Shown piece by piece: positions 1-11,760 of a stretch of 64,000 bases of DNA (position 1 is its first letter; every line of letters starts with the position of its first letter). The notes beneath the pieces are model-generated. The model was not told the DNA's origin. It searched no databases and was given only the letters and a program-made list of their open reading frames with translations. Source of the DNA: Sycobia sp. Sy_11. Its lineage: Eukaryota > Arthropoda > Insecta > Hymenoptera > Epichrysomallidae. The translations under genes were made by a program, and so were the position numbers. The stretch covers positions 3,595,001-3,659,000 of the forward strand of contig JACCIC010000038.1 in NCBI GenBank assembly GCA_018907035.1. Reading direction: 5' to 3'.

Positions 1-1369
1 TAAATCACTCAATAATGGGGAGGTCCCGAACCTAACATATAGATATCTTTGAACGATGCGTATCAAATTTTCGTAGCCACTAAATGTTTTGTTTTCTGAA
101 TATTAAATTATGTATTAAATCAATTGTGTTAGTTCTATTAAATCAGAATTTCGGGTGTTCATAAAGTATCGGTAATTGCTGAAAAAAGTACATTTCAAGT
201 AATCGAATAGCTTATGAATTGATATTGGACGTCCATTGAGAACACCGGTGAAATGTGGTATGTTGACTTGAAAAACTTGAGCGTTTATCGAGATTGAAAT
301 ACTCGAAAATATCAAAATACCAAAATTCAATTCTTCTAGTTTACACTACTCCAAAAAATTAATTTAATACAGATAGTTGGAAAAAATAAAAAGACAGTGA
401 ATTAAGTTAAATAATATTTTTAATTCAACTCAAACTCAAATACAAGTGAAATGCTCTTATAAAGTTCCAAAAACGACTAATCTCAAACTTACCGGGCAAA
501 AACATATTGATTAGGATAGCAGTACTTGTATCATCCACTATGTAAAGAAGTCCCATTGATGCAGGTATACGAACAAGCAGCCATTTGACCAAACCCGAAT
601 AGTGTACACGATGTAACAAATCTATACCATAGAAAGACTGCTAATACGCCGAACGACAGGTTATCGCCATAGTTTCTTAACGAGCTAAAATTCCGAATGA
701 TGGAAGAACACAAGTAAAATATAAATTCTTCACAAAATTGAATAATTATTTTAAAAACTATTCAAAATTTACAGACAATATATAAGTAAATAAAATTTGA
801 TGAATTTCATAATAGATTGATTATTTAATACATTCGGTATAAAACATGGTATATATACTTTCAACATGGTCGTACAGAAACAGAGGATGATGAACTTTTG
901 AAGATTCCCGAATACGACAACTATTATTGAATACGTGAAAAAGTCCAGAAAATCTTTTTCGCTGATTGTAAAGTTGATTTAATCGATATAACATAGAAGT
1001 TAAAGATACTGTAAGGTAATGTTATCATTATTTTGCATGAATGTTTATGAATAAGTAAGCTAAATACAGTGTAGATACCGCATTTACCCGCAGTCGAACA
1101 AAAACATCGATAATGCAGAGCGGTCTTTAAGGCTACTCAAACGAAATAAACAGAATTTTTTGTATCAATGTGGAACAATGAATAAAAAATATGAAAACAT
1201 CTCGACACACATAGTCAACTAAGTGGACAGTAGTTAGTAAAAACCATTCAAAATTATCAAAGATCAACTGATAACATTGTGACTTCCGTATTTATGGATT
1301 CGCATGAAATTATCTTCGTTGATTACATTAAGAACAGCAACCAGCAGCAGTAAACTTAATATCCTGATA
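1..1369. other. AT-rich DNA, no gene recognised
   Basis: The open reading frames here are short (at most about 70 codons), AT-driven and match no family I recognise. I see no RNA gene or element terminus before the Penelope-like 3' end near 1370. Confidence 0.6.
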
Positions 1370-1672
1370 TTGAAATAATAAATATTTTTATCGCTCTTAC
1401 AGTCTTTATAATATCATAATATTAATTAAAATAATGACAGTCAGTCTGTCCTTGTTTATGAGCACCCCGTAGAATCTGGAATAAAACTTATTACTAAAAT
1501 AAATTATATCAGAAAATTAAAAACAAAAATAAAATAAAATTAATAATAAATTAAAAATAAAAATAAAAATACAATAATAAGTAAAATAAGCATAAAAAAT
1601 AATAAAAGTCTTATTCTATGTTAGTAAAGGACAACCTAACTGTCCCCACCACCTTAAATTTAGGACCACCAT

Positions 1673-1711
1673 CCTGTCCGACGTTTCGAACCGCTACGGT
1701 TCATCCTCAGG
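1673..1711 (-). ncRNA. Hammerhead-ribozyme-like motif in PLE copy 1 (degenerate)
   Basis: On the minus strand this reads CCTGAGGAT, then a perfect hairpin (GAACC/GGTTC with loop GTAGC), then GAAACGTC, then GGACAGG. The outer CCTG and CAGG can pair. Penelope-like elements are known to carry hammerhead motifs in their terminal repeats. Here the CUGAUGA core is altered to CUGAGGAU, so cleavage is doubtful, but the stem II hairpin and the GAAAC core strand are intact. The homologous motif at 62814-62853 keeps the canonical CTGATGA. Confidence 0.55.
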
Positions 1712-1834
1712 AACTAAAGTAAAATGAATAACACAGCATGCTACTTTAGACACCTCATCCCCACTCTAAATTGATTAGTATACCATTTATAGGACCCCCT
1801 TTTTTTACTTCAACTTAAATACGAAATACAAATT

Positions 1835-2330
1835 CTATATTAATAAGGAATGATAAGTTTTGTCCAATTTACTCGACTCTAACATTAAATTTACATGATT
1901 AGGATTTTTCGAAATATGAATATTTTGAACAGTTTCTCTTTTATATTTATTCTTAATACCATGTTCCACATTTACAAAGTCGAAGGAATGTAACAAGATT
2001 GAACTATGTTCTTTTAGCCCAGATGTACCATTCATGCTTCGACAGCTATATTGATGCTCATATATTCTTTGATTTATGTACCTTCCCGTTTGTCCAATAT
2101 AATATTTGTCACAATCTTTACAATTTATTTTATATACTACTCCTGTTTTCAAACCTTTATCATCCTTATCTTTAAAATTATTAAATAGCTTTCTAATATT
2201 ATTATTGTTTCTAAAGTAAACTTGAATCTTATGTTTTTTAAACGCACTTCTAATTCTTTCGGATAATCCTCTTACATATGGTAATATCCACGATTTTATT
2301 ATTATTATCCCTCTTTTCCATATTACGTTT
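1835..2330 (-). pseudogene. PLE linker and GIY-YIG endonuclease domain
   Basis: This is the C-terminal part of a Penelope-like polyprotein. The minus-strand frame opens upstream of the first Met (2152) and contains the typical linker (WILPYVRGLSERIR), followed by the GIY-YIG signature VVYKINCKDCDKYYIGQTGR and a downstream helix with R and H residues. A CxxC pair sits inside the motif, as is usual in PLEs. GIY-YIG enzymes nick DNA to prime reverse transcription at new sites. The frame is closed by TAG at 1835-1837. A frameshift separates it from the RT thumb at 2331-2693, so it cannot be made as one protein with the RT. Confidence 0.85.
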
Positions 2331-2707
2331 TCAAGTGCTATTATAAATTTGATCCACTATCTCTGTAATCATTTCATCCACAAAGTCTATGGGATAATTA
2401 TTGTTAATGGATATCTGTTTAAATTTTAAATTATCTTTTCTAAAATCTCTGTGCGATAACTTGATTGCTCTGTCAATGACTCCCTTTACAGTACCTATCT
2501 TGTTTCCGAATAGATGGTATGAGTTAAAATTTAACAACCTACCTGACCATGTAGGTTTTCTGTACCAAGTTAATTTTACTCTGTTACCACTAACTCTAAT
2601 AACATTGACGTCCAAAAAACTTAATTTATTATCTGATTCTAATTCCTTTGTATATTTAATTCTATCATAGATGGAATTAAAAACATTCACCATTTCGTCT
2701 ACACACC
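2331..2707 (-). pseudogene. PLE reverse transcriptase, thumb-side fragment
   Basis: The minus-strand frame reads VDEMVNVFNSIYDRIKYT, then KLSFLDVNVIR and WYRKPTWSGRLLNFNSYH, which are typical of the region after RT motif C in Penelope-like elements. It is preceded directly by the TIR element at 2708-4032. The missing palm side is found at 4035-4137. Removing the TIR element with one copy of a 2-bp duplication makes the two halves run in frame. The frame ends at 2331, just before the linker region, because of a frameshift. Confidence 0.85.
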
Positions 2708-4032
2708 CCCTGGTAGAAATTTAACAATTTTTAATAGGCTGTAAAGTAGTTACTTGGTAGCCAATATAGAATCAATCATTGTGGCTAGAAACAAGGTAAA
2801 TATTAGAATGCAAAATGTAAACGTTGTCAATAAAATGAAGAAAAAGGTAGAAACTAGGTTTAAAAACTAGTTACAAACTAGATAGAAACTAGGTTGTTTT
2901 TAACCTTCTTTCTAGTTAGTAAATGAGCAATTTACTTAACAATTAATATTTATATAATATTATAACATTATGTTGTTGATTTAATAAAAGAAAAATCATA
3001 AGATACGGAAATTAATAATTTAAAAAATTAGAAAGTAATAATAAAGTCTGCTTGTCGATTCGATTTGGTTATCTTAAAAATTATACGTAATAAATTAGTT
3101 TTGAAAATATTTTCCTTTTATTATTTAGTATATAAAATTTCGCATGAAGCAATTCATTAAAAAATTATATTCTTTGATGTTTTATACCGGCTTCAACTAT
3201 TGCTTGTTAATTAAAATATTTAATTTTAAAATTAATTTAAAATCATGCTGAGTTTATAACTATAATTCATAATTTGACTTTATGGAGACTGTTCATACGG
3301 CATATCTGATGATTTGCCATTCCCGCAAGTGGTAAAACATTATCTTGGTTAGCATCTAAGCCCGATTATAACTTCACATAAGTATAACGTATATTGTATA
3401 CGAATGTGTAAGCTATTGTCAATGCGTTGTACATGTATTTAGATGTATAATGTATATAGAACCAACGTACTTATAAGTTACTTCAAAAGTTTCGAAATTA
3501 ATTTGATAAACATTTATAATTAATTTATTAAAATAATGATTAAAATCAATGAATTTATATAAGAAAGCATAATAACGATATCAATTTTTTTAGCTAGGTT
3601 ATATGTTATACCTCGCTTAACCTTGTTTTAAGATAAAGTTTAGTCATAACCGCACGCGCGCACGCGATATTCCATAACCAAAATATTAATTGGCCATTAA
3701 CTAGAGAATAATTAGATGAAAAGGAATAAAAATAAAATAATAAAACCTTTTTTCAATTTTTAAAAATAATTTCAGTTTCAATAGATAAATCATACCTAGT
3801 TTCAAGGTAACTTTATTGGAAACGTAAAATATATTAACTCCAAACTATCTATTATAGCTATTAAATACCTAAAAAATAGCTTAAAAAATGTAACTACAAA
3901 TCGGACGGAATGGCCGTAAAAAACTTTACATGTTTTCCTATTTACTATCGAATAAATATACCTTGTTACTAGGTATCTTCATTTGTAAATACCTTGTTTA
4001 TACCTTAAAAATAGAATGCATTTCTACCAGGG
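2708..4032 (+). mobile_element. Family A TIR element, copy 1 (non-autonomous DNA transposon)
   Basis: A 1,325-bp insertion with perfect 13-bp terminal inverted repeats CCCTGGTAGAAAT / ATTTCTACCAGGG. It sits inside the PLE RT gene and is flanked by CC on both sides, consistent with a 2-bp target duplication. Two further copies are at 33454-36879 and 41043-43676. It contains no recognisable open reading frame, several internal GTAGAAACTAG motifs resembling the terminus, and a short CG/CA-rich run near 3650. The superfamily is unknown to me: the CCC start recalls piggyBac, but there is no TTAA duplication. Confidence 0.85.
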
Positions 4033-4034
4033 CC

Positions 4035-4142
4035 TTTCTGGCACAATTGTAAAGATGTCGTCAACATAACTTTTATAGATAATTGGTTCAAAATTCAACT
4101 CATTTAATGCAATATTTTCTAATTTTTCCATTACTAATATGG
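4035..4142 (-). pseudogene. PLE reverse transcriptase, palm fragment with YVDD
   Basis: The minus-strand frame reads LVMEKLENIAL followed by SYVDDIFTIVP. This is the segment from RT motif B to the catalytic motif C, YVDD, of a Penelope-like RT. It is separated from its thumb by family A copy 1. Upstream it runs straight into an inverted copy of itself. Confidence 0.85.
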
Positions 4143-4216
4143 CTATCCAATGGGATCACGTTTATTACCGGTGATTGCTAATTTAGTAATGGAAAAATTA
4201 GAAAATATTGCATTAA
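4104..4216. repeat. Fold-back inverted repeat inside the PLE RT
   Basis: Positions 4104-4137 and 4183-4216 are perfect 34-bp inverted repeats separated by 45 bp. The right arm and spacer encode RT motif B on the plus strand (PMGSRLLPVIANLVMEKLE), while the left arm encodes the same LVMEKLE segment on the minus strand. The RT sequence therefore doubles back on itself. See the findings. Confidence 0.9.
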
Positions 4217-4855
4217 AATATATGATTAAAATATTGCATAAAAATGTATGATACTTAAAAAGAATCTCTTTATAACTGAAATTACACTTGGCCCAAGGAT
4301 TATTACTTTATTCAGTGATGTATTATTGATCTTCGGACAGTTCATATTCTTTCAATAGTAAAATAACTCTCAAATGCCTCAGAAAATTCACATAATCAAT
4401 ACATGTATAGTCATTTTTATTACCAGATATCCTATTTAACATGCACTTTTAATTAATGAATGTTAGCCCCATTACGTTTACCAAAAAGAACGCCCATGTC
4501 ATAATAATGGTATATGTTTAATCTAAAATTTAGTTCATCCTCAAAAATGTTAAAACTACAATACTAATAATAATACTCAGAAGTAATATTTATCGAAGAA
4601 TTAGATTCGTGTAGACCACATGGAGATCGGAAGAGCGCCTGTGGAACATTACAAGTAGCGCATCTTATTATCCTATACCTGCGTGCTGGGAGTCCGATAG
4701 CACATCGACTGTTCGACCCGTCGCGGTATAGTGCAAAAAGAGAGAAGTGGAAGCAGCAGAAGCGCGCGCCATATAAGGGGGAAGTAGGGAGCTGCGGCAC
4801 ATAATGTACAGAACCGCAAGTGCACCCAGTCGCTCTTCCAACCTGTCGATGAGTA

Positions 4856-4895
4856 TGTGTATATATATGTATATATGTATATATGTATATATGTA

Positions 4896-4953
<58 letters not shown>
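4856..4953. repeat. (TA)n microsatellite with ATATGT variant units
   Basis: Hexameric ATATGT units pass into a pure TA run of about 45 bp. Flanked by a GC-richer unique segment (4.62-4.85 kb). Confidence 0.95.
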
Positions 4954-4956
<3 letters not shown>

Positions 4957-7900
4957 AGCCAACCATACCCCCCTATGAGGGATTGACGATCGCACGATGT
5001 TAATAGCTCGCGACCCCACGCTCATTCTATGCAACTGCGTCGCTCTCGCTTTAAGGAACTCGAGAGATCCCGAGGGGAACGTCACCTTATCGTGCAGTAG
5101 CGTAGCTCAACTAACTCAACCGATTTAGGATGCTGACCTTCTCTTATGCGAATCGATTTTTACTTATAATTATTCTTGCCCCGCTAGTTTTCCGCATCTA
5201 TCTTTACAAGTGGTATACTCGAGAATACTGAATACAAATAGGGCATCTTTACTGCAGATACTAACACCTTTTTACGCTGATATAGATCTTCAAACCTACA
5301 AGCTTTTTAACTGTGCTCTTGCTAGTGATCGATATGATTATTAATGTAAGTTTAACATTAAATAATTATGTGTCAGTACTTTATCCTAAAAACCAATTTT
5401 TATTATATATGGATTTTAAAAAATCATGATTAAAATCATTTTATTCGATACTTGTAAGATTTAAGAATGATGTCCATTATTTTGACTAGCAGAAAACTTT
5501 GTATTCATACGATAATTTAATTATTTTTCACAACAGTCGATTGAGTATAAACGAAGTGTCAACAATTTTTTGAACCGTTCATATGTATATAGTTGTTACT
5601 ATGTCATAACTACTAATTTGTCTACTGAAATTTTCATTGATTACATTTTATTTTAAAAAGCGACTGTAGTTTCAAGATATTGTATAAATGTGTTGTAAAA
5701 AAATTATAATTATAAAATTTTAATAACTTTGTTGATAATAATTGTATACATTTTCAGTATAGTTAAATCTTTAAAAAGTATATACTCCAATACCGAATTG
5801 TGTATTTCGAATTGAGAGTATGAATTGCATTGGTCATTCAACGTACTTACTTAGAATTACTTGTTACTAAGCCCTTATGATGCTCCAAAAAGCTAGATCA
5901 AACAATTTATCGCTGTTAATCATATTCATAAAAATATCAATATTATTTTCCACTGGTGTTGAGAAATATGGAAATATTTCAAAAGCATACGCGGATAATA
6001 ATCTTTCCTTTTGCTATTCACGGCATTTATGTGTATTTAATCTAGTTGGTTTATATTTTAAAAGCGAAATATCTACAAAGCTTGTTTGTTAATTTACGTT
6101 TCACCTGATAGATACATGCATCTTGAATAGGGTAGGAGAATTATCAATTTTCTTCCTCGATAAGAGCCGACTTTTGAAATGTTATCCGAATTTCCATTCA
6201 AAATAATTATCTAAATCATATAATGTAAAATCACTTTGAATAAATTTATTTTTACCTAGTACTAGCGTATTATTGTGTGGTATTATGCAGCTACTATAAT
6301 AAATAGGTTTTTAACTTTTCTTCCCTACTTTCATTTTGAATTACTGTTTTTTGTTAATGAATTTTTACAATACAATATTACATTGCTAATTTTTATGCAT
6401 ATCTTTTTGCTTCCTGTAACTAATTGAATTACTAGGATTCCGTGGCCTTGATAAAATCAATAAATATTTAGTATCACATATTCTTTCAATATGATGTCGA
6501 AGAAGCCTGGCAACAGACACTTTTTACTCGACATTTGAGGCAATCTGATAAAGACCATGTTGACCTTATTTCATTTAGGGATTAGGGCTAAGAGATTTCT
6601 ATTCATTATATATCGTATTGCATAGTGCATTTTTTAATTGGCCAATTAAGTGAGATCTAGTGTCTTTATACATGGCATAAGCTCGTAGCGCAACATTGCT
6701 ACTAAACACATGGCACTTTACGGATTTTAATGGTTGAAACCTTGTGCTCAGTTTTTAGACCACTATACAGATGGTACCAGTCGTCGACTATTTGACGCGA
6801 TGCTTTTGTGCACTAGAGTTGTCTGTTCAGAAGTGAGCACTATGTAAATACGTTATTGTAAATGGTGAACAAATTACACTTTAGGATCATTAAGTTGGCT
6901 CAAGATTAAATTATATATTATTGCTTTATATTTGATGCATTATTAATTATGTAACTGTCAATGAATATATAAGATTTAGTATTTGTTTCTCTAATCAATA
7001 ATTGGTTATATATAAGTTTTTTATCCATCGCATTTTTTATTTAATAAATATTAAATATGTTCCGCAATTGAATTTCTAATTCATGTAGTGCTAAGTCCAA
7101 TATATAGTTCCATATCCAATATATTTATGCTCAATATATTATTAAGAATAATATATAGTATTACATTGGTGGTTTAGTAAATATTATTGCCCTAATAAAT
7201 ACTAAATTCATAAAAATTAGCTATTTGGATATTTTAGCTGTTTTAAAATTGCATGCTGTAACATAACCATTACATCAGATAGTTTTTTTTTTTTATTTAT
7301 GTCTATTAAAATTCTCAAGATAGATTTATTTACCTAGATTGAAAAATACATTTTGTACATATAAACTTTATATACAAAAATTGCAATCTTTAAGATATAC
7401 TCGATTTTATTTTAAATATAATCGATGCACTTAGTCGTAAAAATAGAAGAAATATTATATGTACTCATTTTTACATATATATCTAGGAAACGACAAATTG
7501 AAGAATTTCTTACGCTTTTGGAATCTTCTAATTTACTTCCAACTGTGTATATTGCTATCGCGATTAAGACCAAAACTATATAAACATGAATTGTATAAGA
7601 TAAAATATCCATATGATGTAAAAATGGTTGGTATTTATTTTCAGAAATTATTTTTTCCAAATAGTTTAGCATTTCTTGCAGACATATCGAAAGGATTCTT
7701 TTGCTAAAATTGCTGAGATAATTGAACCTGAGGTTCATTTTAAAACTTATTACATTTTTATAACTTAATAGTTCTTTGTGTGAATATATTGTAGAAATAT
7801 AGCAGAAATTTAAGAACTTTGTTCGCTGCTCTAAAAATGTAAATTTTTACTTCGATAGCAATATATTCACAGGTATAGTATTTCTGTAAGAACGTGCTAA

Positions 7901-9421
7901 TCGTACAGCTGCATTTTGTACATTTGCCATTTTTTACAGCGCCTTTTGAATAAAAAAGTATTTTTTACAATGGTAATCTAACATTAACTGCACATAGCTT
8001 TTATATAATATAAGTAATGTTTATAATTAATTGATAATCAAATAGTTAATTTGTAATTCCTAGAAATGTTACAGTTACAAGACTTTATAGCCTTGTCATT
8101 GATTTTTAATTCAATGCTACCTGTTTGAATGTTTCGTTCATTAAAGTGTAAAAATTTTGTTTCATGCGGGGATAATTTGAGCTTGAAAGCGTGTCAACTA
8201 TTATAGATTTGATCAATAGTGTTTTCGTTAAGTCTTTTACTTGATTTTACCTTTTTTCACGAACAATAAACTAAGTACTACTTAGTGGGACTAAGTACAT
8301 CTTCTTGTGGAACCACTTTATTCACTTTCTTAATTTCATTACCAGTATTGTGTGTATATTTTGATCTCTCATATATTAAAAAGTGAACGAATTTTACAAA
8401 GATTATAGGGAATCCAATAGTTGCTAAATTTACTGCAGTATATTTATCATACATAAAATTTATTTGACATACCTATATGTATTGCGTTTTTGAAATATAT
8501 AATTATAGAAAGGGGTGAATTTTTGTCGACAGAAGTATTAAAAATTATCCTTGTCAAAAAACAGATGTAAATGTTAAAGGAAAATCGTATGTTTGATATA
8601 TTCACACATTCTTATTGTAAATATGTTTTCTTTTACTCTACATTTTCAATGGCACTACTAATTATGTATATTAGCAGTCAGTAAGACATTTCTAGAGATT
8701 GCTTAACAAGAGAGAATATAAATGATCCGTTTTCATTCAGTCCAAATCTTCCTAGCTCAAATAATACTCGTAATTATGTTCTCATTAATAAATATTTTGG
8801 CACTTTGAAAATGGGCCGCCTTATGAAATCTTGTCTTGGCCAGGATTTCGCTAAACATCAAAAAGCGAAAGAAATAGGGACTTGCCTCTAAAGTGCCATT
8901 TTACGAATATTTGTGTTACATAGCTGAATCAATAAATTATCCAAAGGCACGTATCGAAATAAATTTAGTTCCCTCGGCTTATAATTTCTGTAGAAGCAGC
9001 AGGATTTCGTGCGACGAAAATACCGAGTGCACATGACACCGCGCTGACCGCTCAAGGATTCGGGACATACGTTTACAGTGACACGAATGTCAAAAAACGA
9101 GCGAACGTAAAACTTATATGATAAAAGCAAGAAACAAAATGCATTTTAATCGAGAGAACGAATTTTGATTTTTGAGAGTAAGAACTATAATTTACGAGCG
9201 TTCGCTAATTCTCACTCGCCTCATTTCTGGCTTCTCTCTCTCTGTCTCTCCTTCTCTCGCTATTTCTCTTCTTCTTTCTCTTTCTTAATACCGTTTTACC
9301 GAAACGCGCGTAGATTGAACAGGTGTAGGTATTGATTAGCATATCGTAATGGCAAGAAGAAGCGCATAAATATCAGCCCTTCGTTGGTTAGTAAAACCAA
9401 ATCCTCTGCTGCTTCACTTTG

Positions 9422-9479
<58 letters not shown>
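9422..9479. repeat. (TC)n microsatellite
   Basis: Near-perfect CT dinucleotide array of about 58 bp inside a pyrimidine-rich stretch (9.22-9.5 kb). Confidence 0.95.
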
Positions 9480-9482
<3 letters not shown>

Positions 9483-10057
9483 TCTTCCTTTCCTTCTTTA
9501 TGAATTTTCTCTTTCATACTGACCTGTCCATCGAGTATCTTATTAAATATAGGGGCTTTTAAGTCATTCATAACCCGTATAACGATTGCACGTACAGAGT
9601 TTGCATAAAGAAGATTATCGAAAAAAGATGGACATTTCTCTATATTTATCCAGCGACTAACAATTCGAAGTTTTTGATAATTGACGATAAGAAAAAATAT
9701 ATAATCGTGATATAATAAAACTCTATGAAAGATGCTTGAAAATATAAATTTGAAATAATTAATAACAAATAAAACAAAAAAATTAGAATCTATAACTCTG
9801 TATATAAAAAGTAACGTTTATATTATAAAATGGAAAAAATACTCTCTTTGCAAGAGCAGCGTATACTATTTTGCTTCGCAAGATACGGATAGTTGAAGAC
9901 AAAAAATCATTATTGTATAATAATTAGAAATGAAATGTAAAAATTAAATAATACAAAAATAATTATAAATAAAAGTTGATGTTAACTTAGAGATTTTTAA
10001 ATTATTTTATTCGAAATGTATTTATGAATAAAAAATAAGCTTAAAATTTGAACAAAA

Positions 10058-10715
10058 ATTTAATAATTTTATTTATTAAAGGTAAGGATTTAGTGAAGAG
10101 GATAAAGGAATTATTGGCTATTTTGTCAATAAAAATGACAGATGTCGCGGAAATGCAACAACTTGCCTCGGCACAAAAACCCTCACGATTAGAGGGAAAA
10201 GACGGGGCGATCCTATTCTTTATTATGCTAAATTATATAATATAATATTTAATATAAATTTACTTACAGTAATGAAATGGATACAAACAAACTTACAACT
10301 AGTGAACGTTCACACTTATAACAAAGACGAAAAATTATAAATTCTGGCCGCTACTGGTTTAGTCTCGTCTAGGGAGAAAAAACCTGTCGCAAAAGTTCTC
10401 ACAAGAGTTAGCACTGCGTAACTTAACACAGACAATCGCACAATATCCAAATAGAGTTCGGTGGAATCTGTGAATATGCTAAAATGTCACATGCACTCTT
10501 TGTTTTACGCACCGAGAAATCCAAAACTAGTACCGCTTAAGCTCGACTGTTCGCACCGGCGATCGTGTCCACAATGCCAGTCGTGACGCGGCATGCAATC
10601 CCCTTCGTCTCGAAAAACCCGACGCGACGGCGGCGAGCCGGCGGTTTTTTTATATTATGGTAGCGTTGATATGAACATTTTCACCCCTAATACGCGGAAG
10701 TCGTAAACCCGAACA
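10058..10715 (-). repeat. BEL/Pao 3' LTR (about 658 bp)
   Basis: In element orientation it starts TGTTCGGG directly after the purine tract GGGCGGGA, has an AATAAA near 10230, and ends in the segment repeated at 14619-14760. The outer boundary is uncertain by about 8 bp, because AACAAAAAT precedes the repeat at both sites. A roughly 90-bp part of it (10232-10320) recurs inverted inside the mariner at about 15.71-15.80 kb. Confidence 0.85.
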
Positions 10716-10723
10716 TCCCGCCC
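10716..10723 (-). other. Polypurine tract of the BEL/Pao element
   Basis: GGGCGGGA on the minus strand immediately precedes the TGTT start of the 3' LTR. This is the expected position of the plus-strand primer. Confidence 0.7.
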
Positions 10724-10778
10724 ATCGTCCGACGGACGAACAAGTTTAAATATATAGTATCAGTTTTGCTCACCATCC

Positions 10779-11186
10779 TCATCTGTAAAAAGTGAGTAGA
10801 GACGAGAAATGTGACGTCGAAGTATGGTGGTAGCATTTCGATAACGGCCATTTCGATGGAGGATAGCGATCGTCCTTAATAAGGACCAGTCTGCCGACAG
10901 AAAAGTTTTCGGTAGGCTCTCTCCATTTTTCCCGCTGCTGCAAATACAGAAGATACTCCAATGATCAACGCCTCCAAAATTGGTTTCGTATTCGCTGCAG
11001 CAGTTGAAATCTGCTTAAGCGATTTTGTGGCACATTGGGGCAATCATCCTCTGGAAGAAGTGCTGAAGTACTGACCTGTAGAAAACGGAAAGGTGTCAAT
11101 ACTTGTAAATCATCAATATCAGCTATCAAAGCTGCGAGTGGTCGAAAATTAAGACACGCTTCTATTTCTACAAGAATAATAGACAT
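10779..11186 (-). pseudogene. BEL/Pao integrase C-terminal (DUF5641-like) region
   Basis: Two overlapping frames read ILVEIEACLNFRPLAALI...DLQVLTPFRFL and then YLLYLQQREKWREPTENF...VGRLVLIKDDRYPPSKWPL. Both are characteristic of the domain that follows the integrase core in BEL/Pao polyproteins. A frameshift at about 10962 separates the halves. Confidence 0.85.
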
Positions 11187-11760
11187 CTCTTCAAATGTGA
11201 GAGTATGTTCCCCACTGCGCGTTTCAAATGGTGTTTAACCGATTTGACATCGGCCTCCCACAATCCACCATAATGTGGTGCACTTGGAGGTATAAAGCGC
11301 CAGTCTGTCTCGTCATTCGCCAAATATGAAACAACTTCTAGATAAAAGTTTGACGCTCTTTTGAACATTGCCTTCAATTCCTTATCGGCGCTATGAATGT
11401 TAGTGGCGTTGTCGCTAACAAGTTTCTTGCAAATGCCTCGGCGACCCGCAAAAGGACGGTAGGCACTAACAAAGGAGGCCGCGATCAAATCGCTCACGAG
11501 CTCCAAATGTACGGCACGAGTAGCAAAACAAACACAACAATCTATTCTTTATAAGAGCGGTATCCGCGGTCCTTAGTTGTTCGTATCTGTATAGGACCGG
11601 CATAATCAAGACCCGCTGTAGAAAATGGTCTATCCAATTTCACACGGTCGGCTGGTAAATTCCCCATTAATTGTTGAGCAGATTTAGGTTTAACACGCTG
11701 ACAAGTAATACACTTATGAATAGTTGGCTTCAAGAGTTTGTTTTTGTTCAAAACCCACAC
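11168..11760 (-). pseudogene. BEL/Pao integrase: zinc-binding part and catalytic core
   Basis: The frame 11760-11542 contains the CITCQRVKPKSAQQLMGNLP segment after the zinc-binding histidines, and LDYAGPI with the first catalytic Asp. After a break, 11506-11168 carries VSDNATN (second Asp) and IPPSAPHYGGLWEADVKSVK (catalytic Glu). The DDE residues are still visible but in separate frames, so no functional integrase can be made. Confidence 0.88.

Larger units (their letters stand above)
1370..4216 (-). mobile_element. Penelope-like retroelement copy 1 (5'-truncated, interrupted)
   Basis: Read on the minus strand this runs from the RT palm (YVDDIF motif near 4050), through the RT thumb (2331-2693) and a linker, into a GIY-YIG endonuclease (ends 1835), a 3' UTR, a hammerhead-like motif (1673-1711) and a terminal AT-rich tail near 1370. 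The same tail recurs near 51.3, 52.7 and 62.55 kb. RT plus GIY-YIG is the defining architecture of endonuclease-containing Penelope-like elements. The RT is split by a 1,325-bp TIR element at 2708-4032, and the upstream RT half is lost in a fold-back inversion at 4104-4216. Frameshifts separate the thumb from the linker. It is a dead copy; the family call is firm, the exact boundaries are not. Confidence 0.88.
4217..10057. other. Mostly AT-rich DNA; two CT/TA-repeat islands
   Basis: No gene or element terminus is recognised. GC-richer patches of unknown origin lie at about 4.6-5.1 kb and 8.9-9.6 kb, each beside a microsatellite. The reading frames across the TA and CT repeats are repeat-driven (IYIY and REREREER strings) and not credible genes. 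The remainder (5.1-8.8 kb and 9.6-10.05 kb) is low-complexity AT-rich sequence. Confidence 0.5.

Noticed and set aside
1510..1610. CRISPR-like or regularly spaced repeats in AAATAA-rich stretches
   Set aside because: Simple A/T low-complexity sequence without spacers; part of the PLE tail.
2708..4032. Family A as a piggyBac element
   Set aside because: The CCC terminus is suggestive, but no copy is flanked by TTAA and no transposase is present.
4564..5085. 173-codon minus-strand frame
   Set aside because: Its length is due to a TA array translated as IYIYIY; the rest matches nothing.
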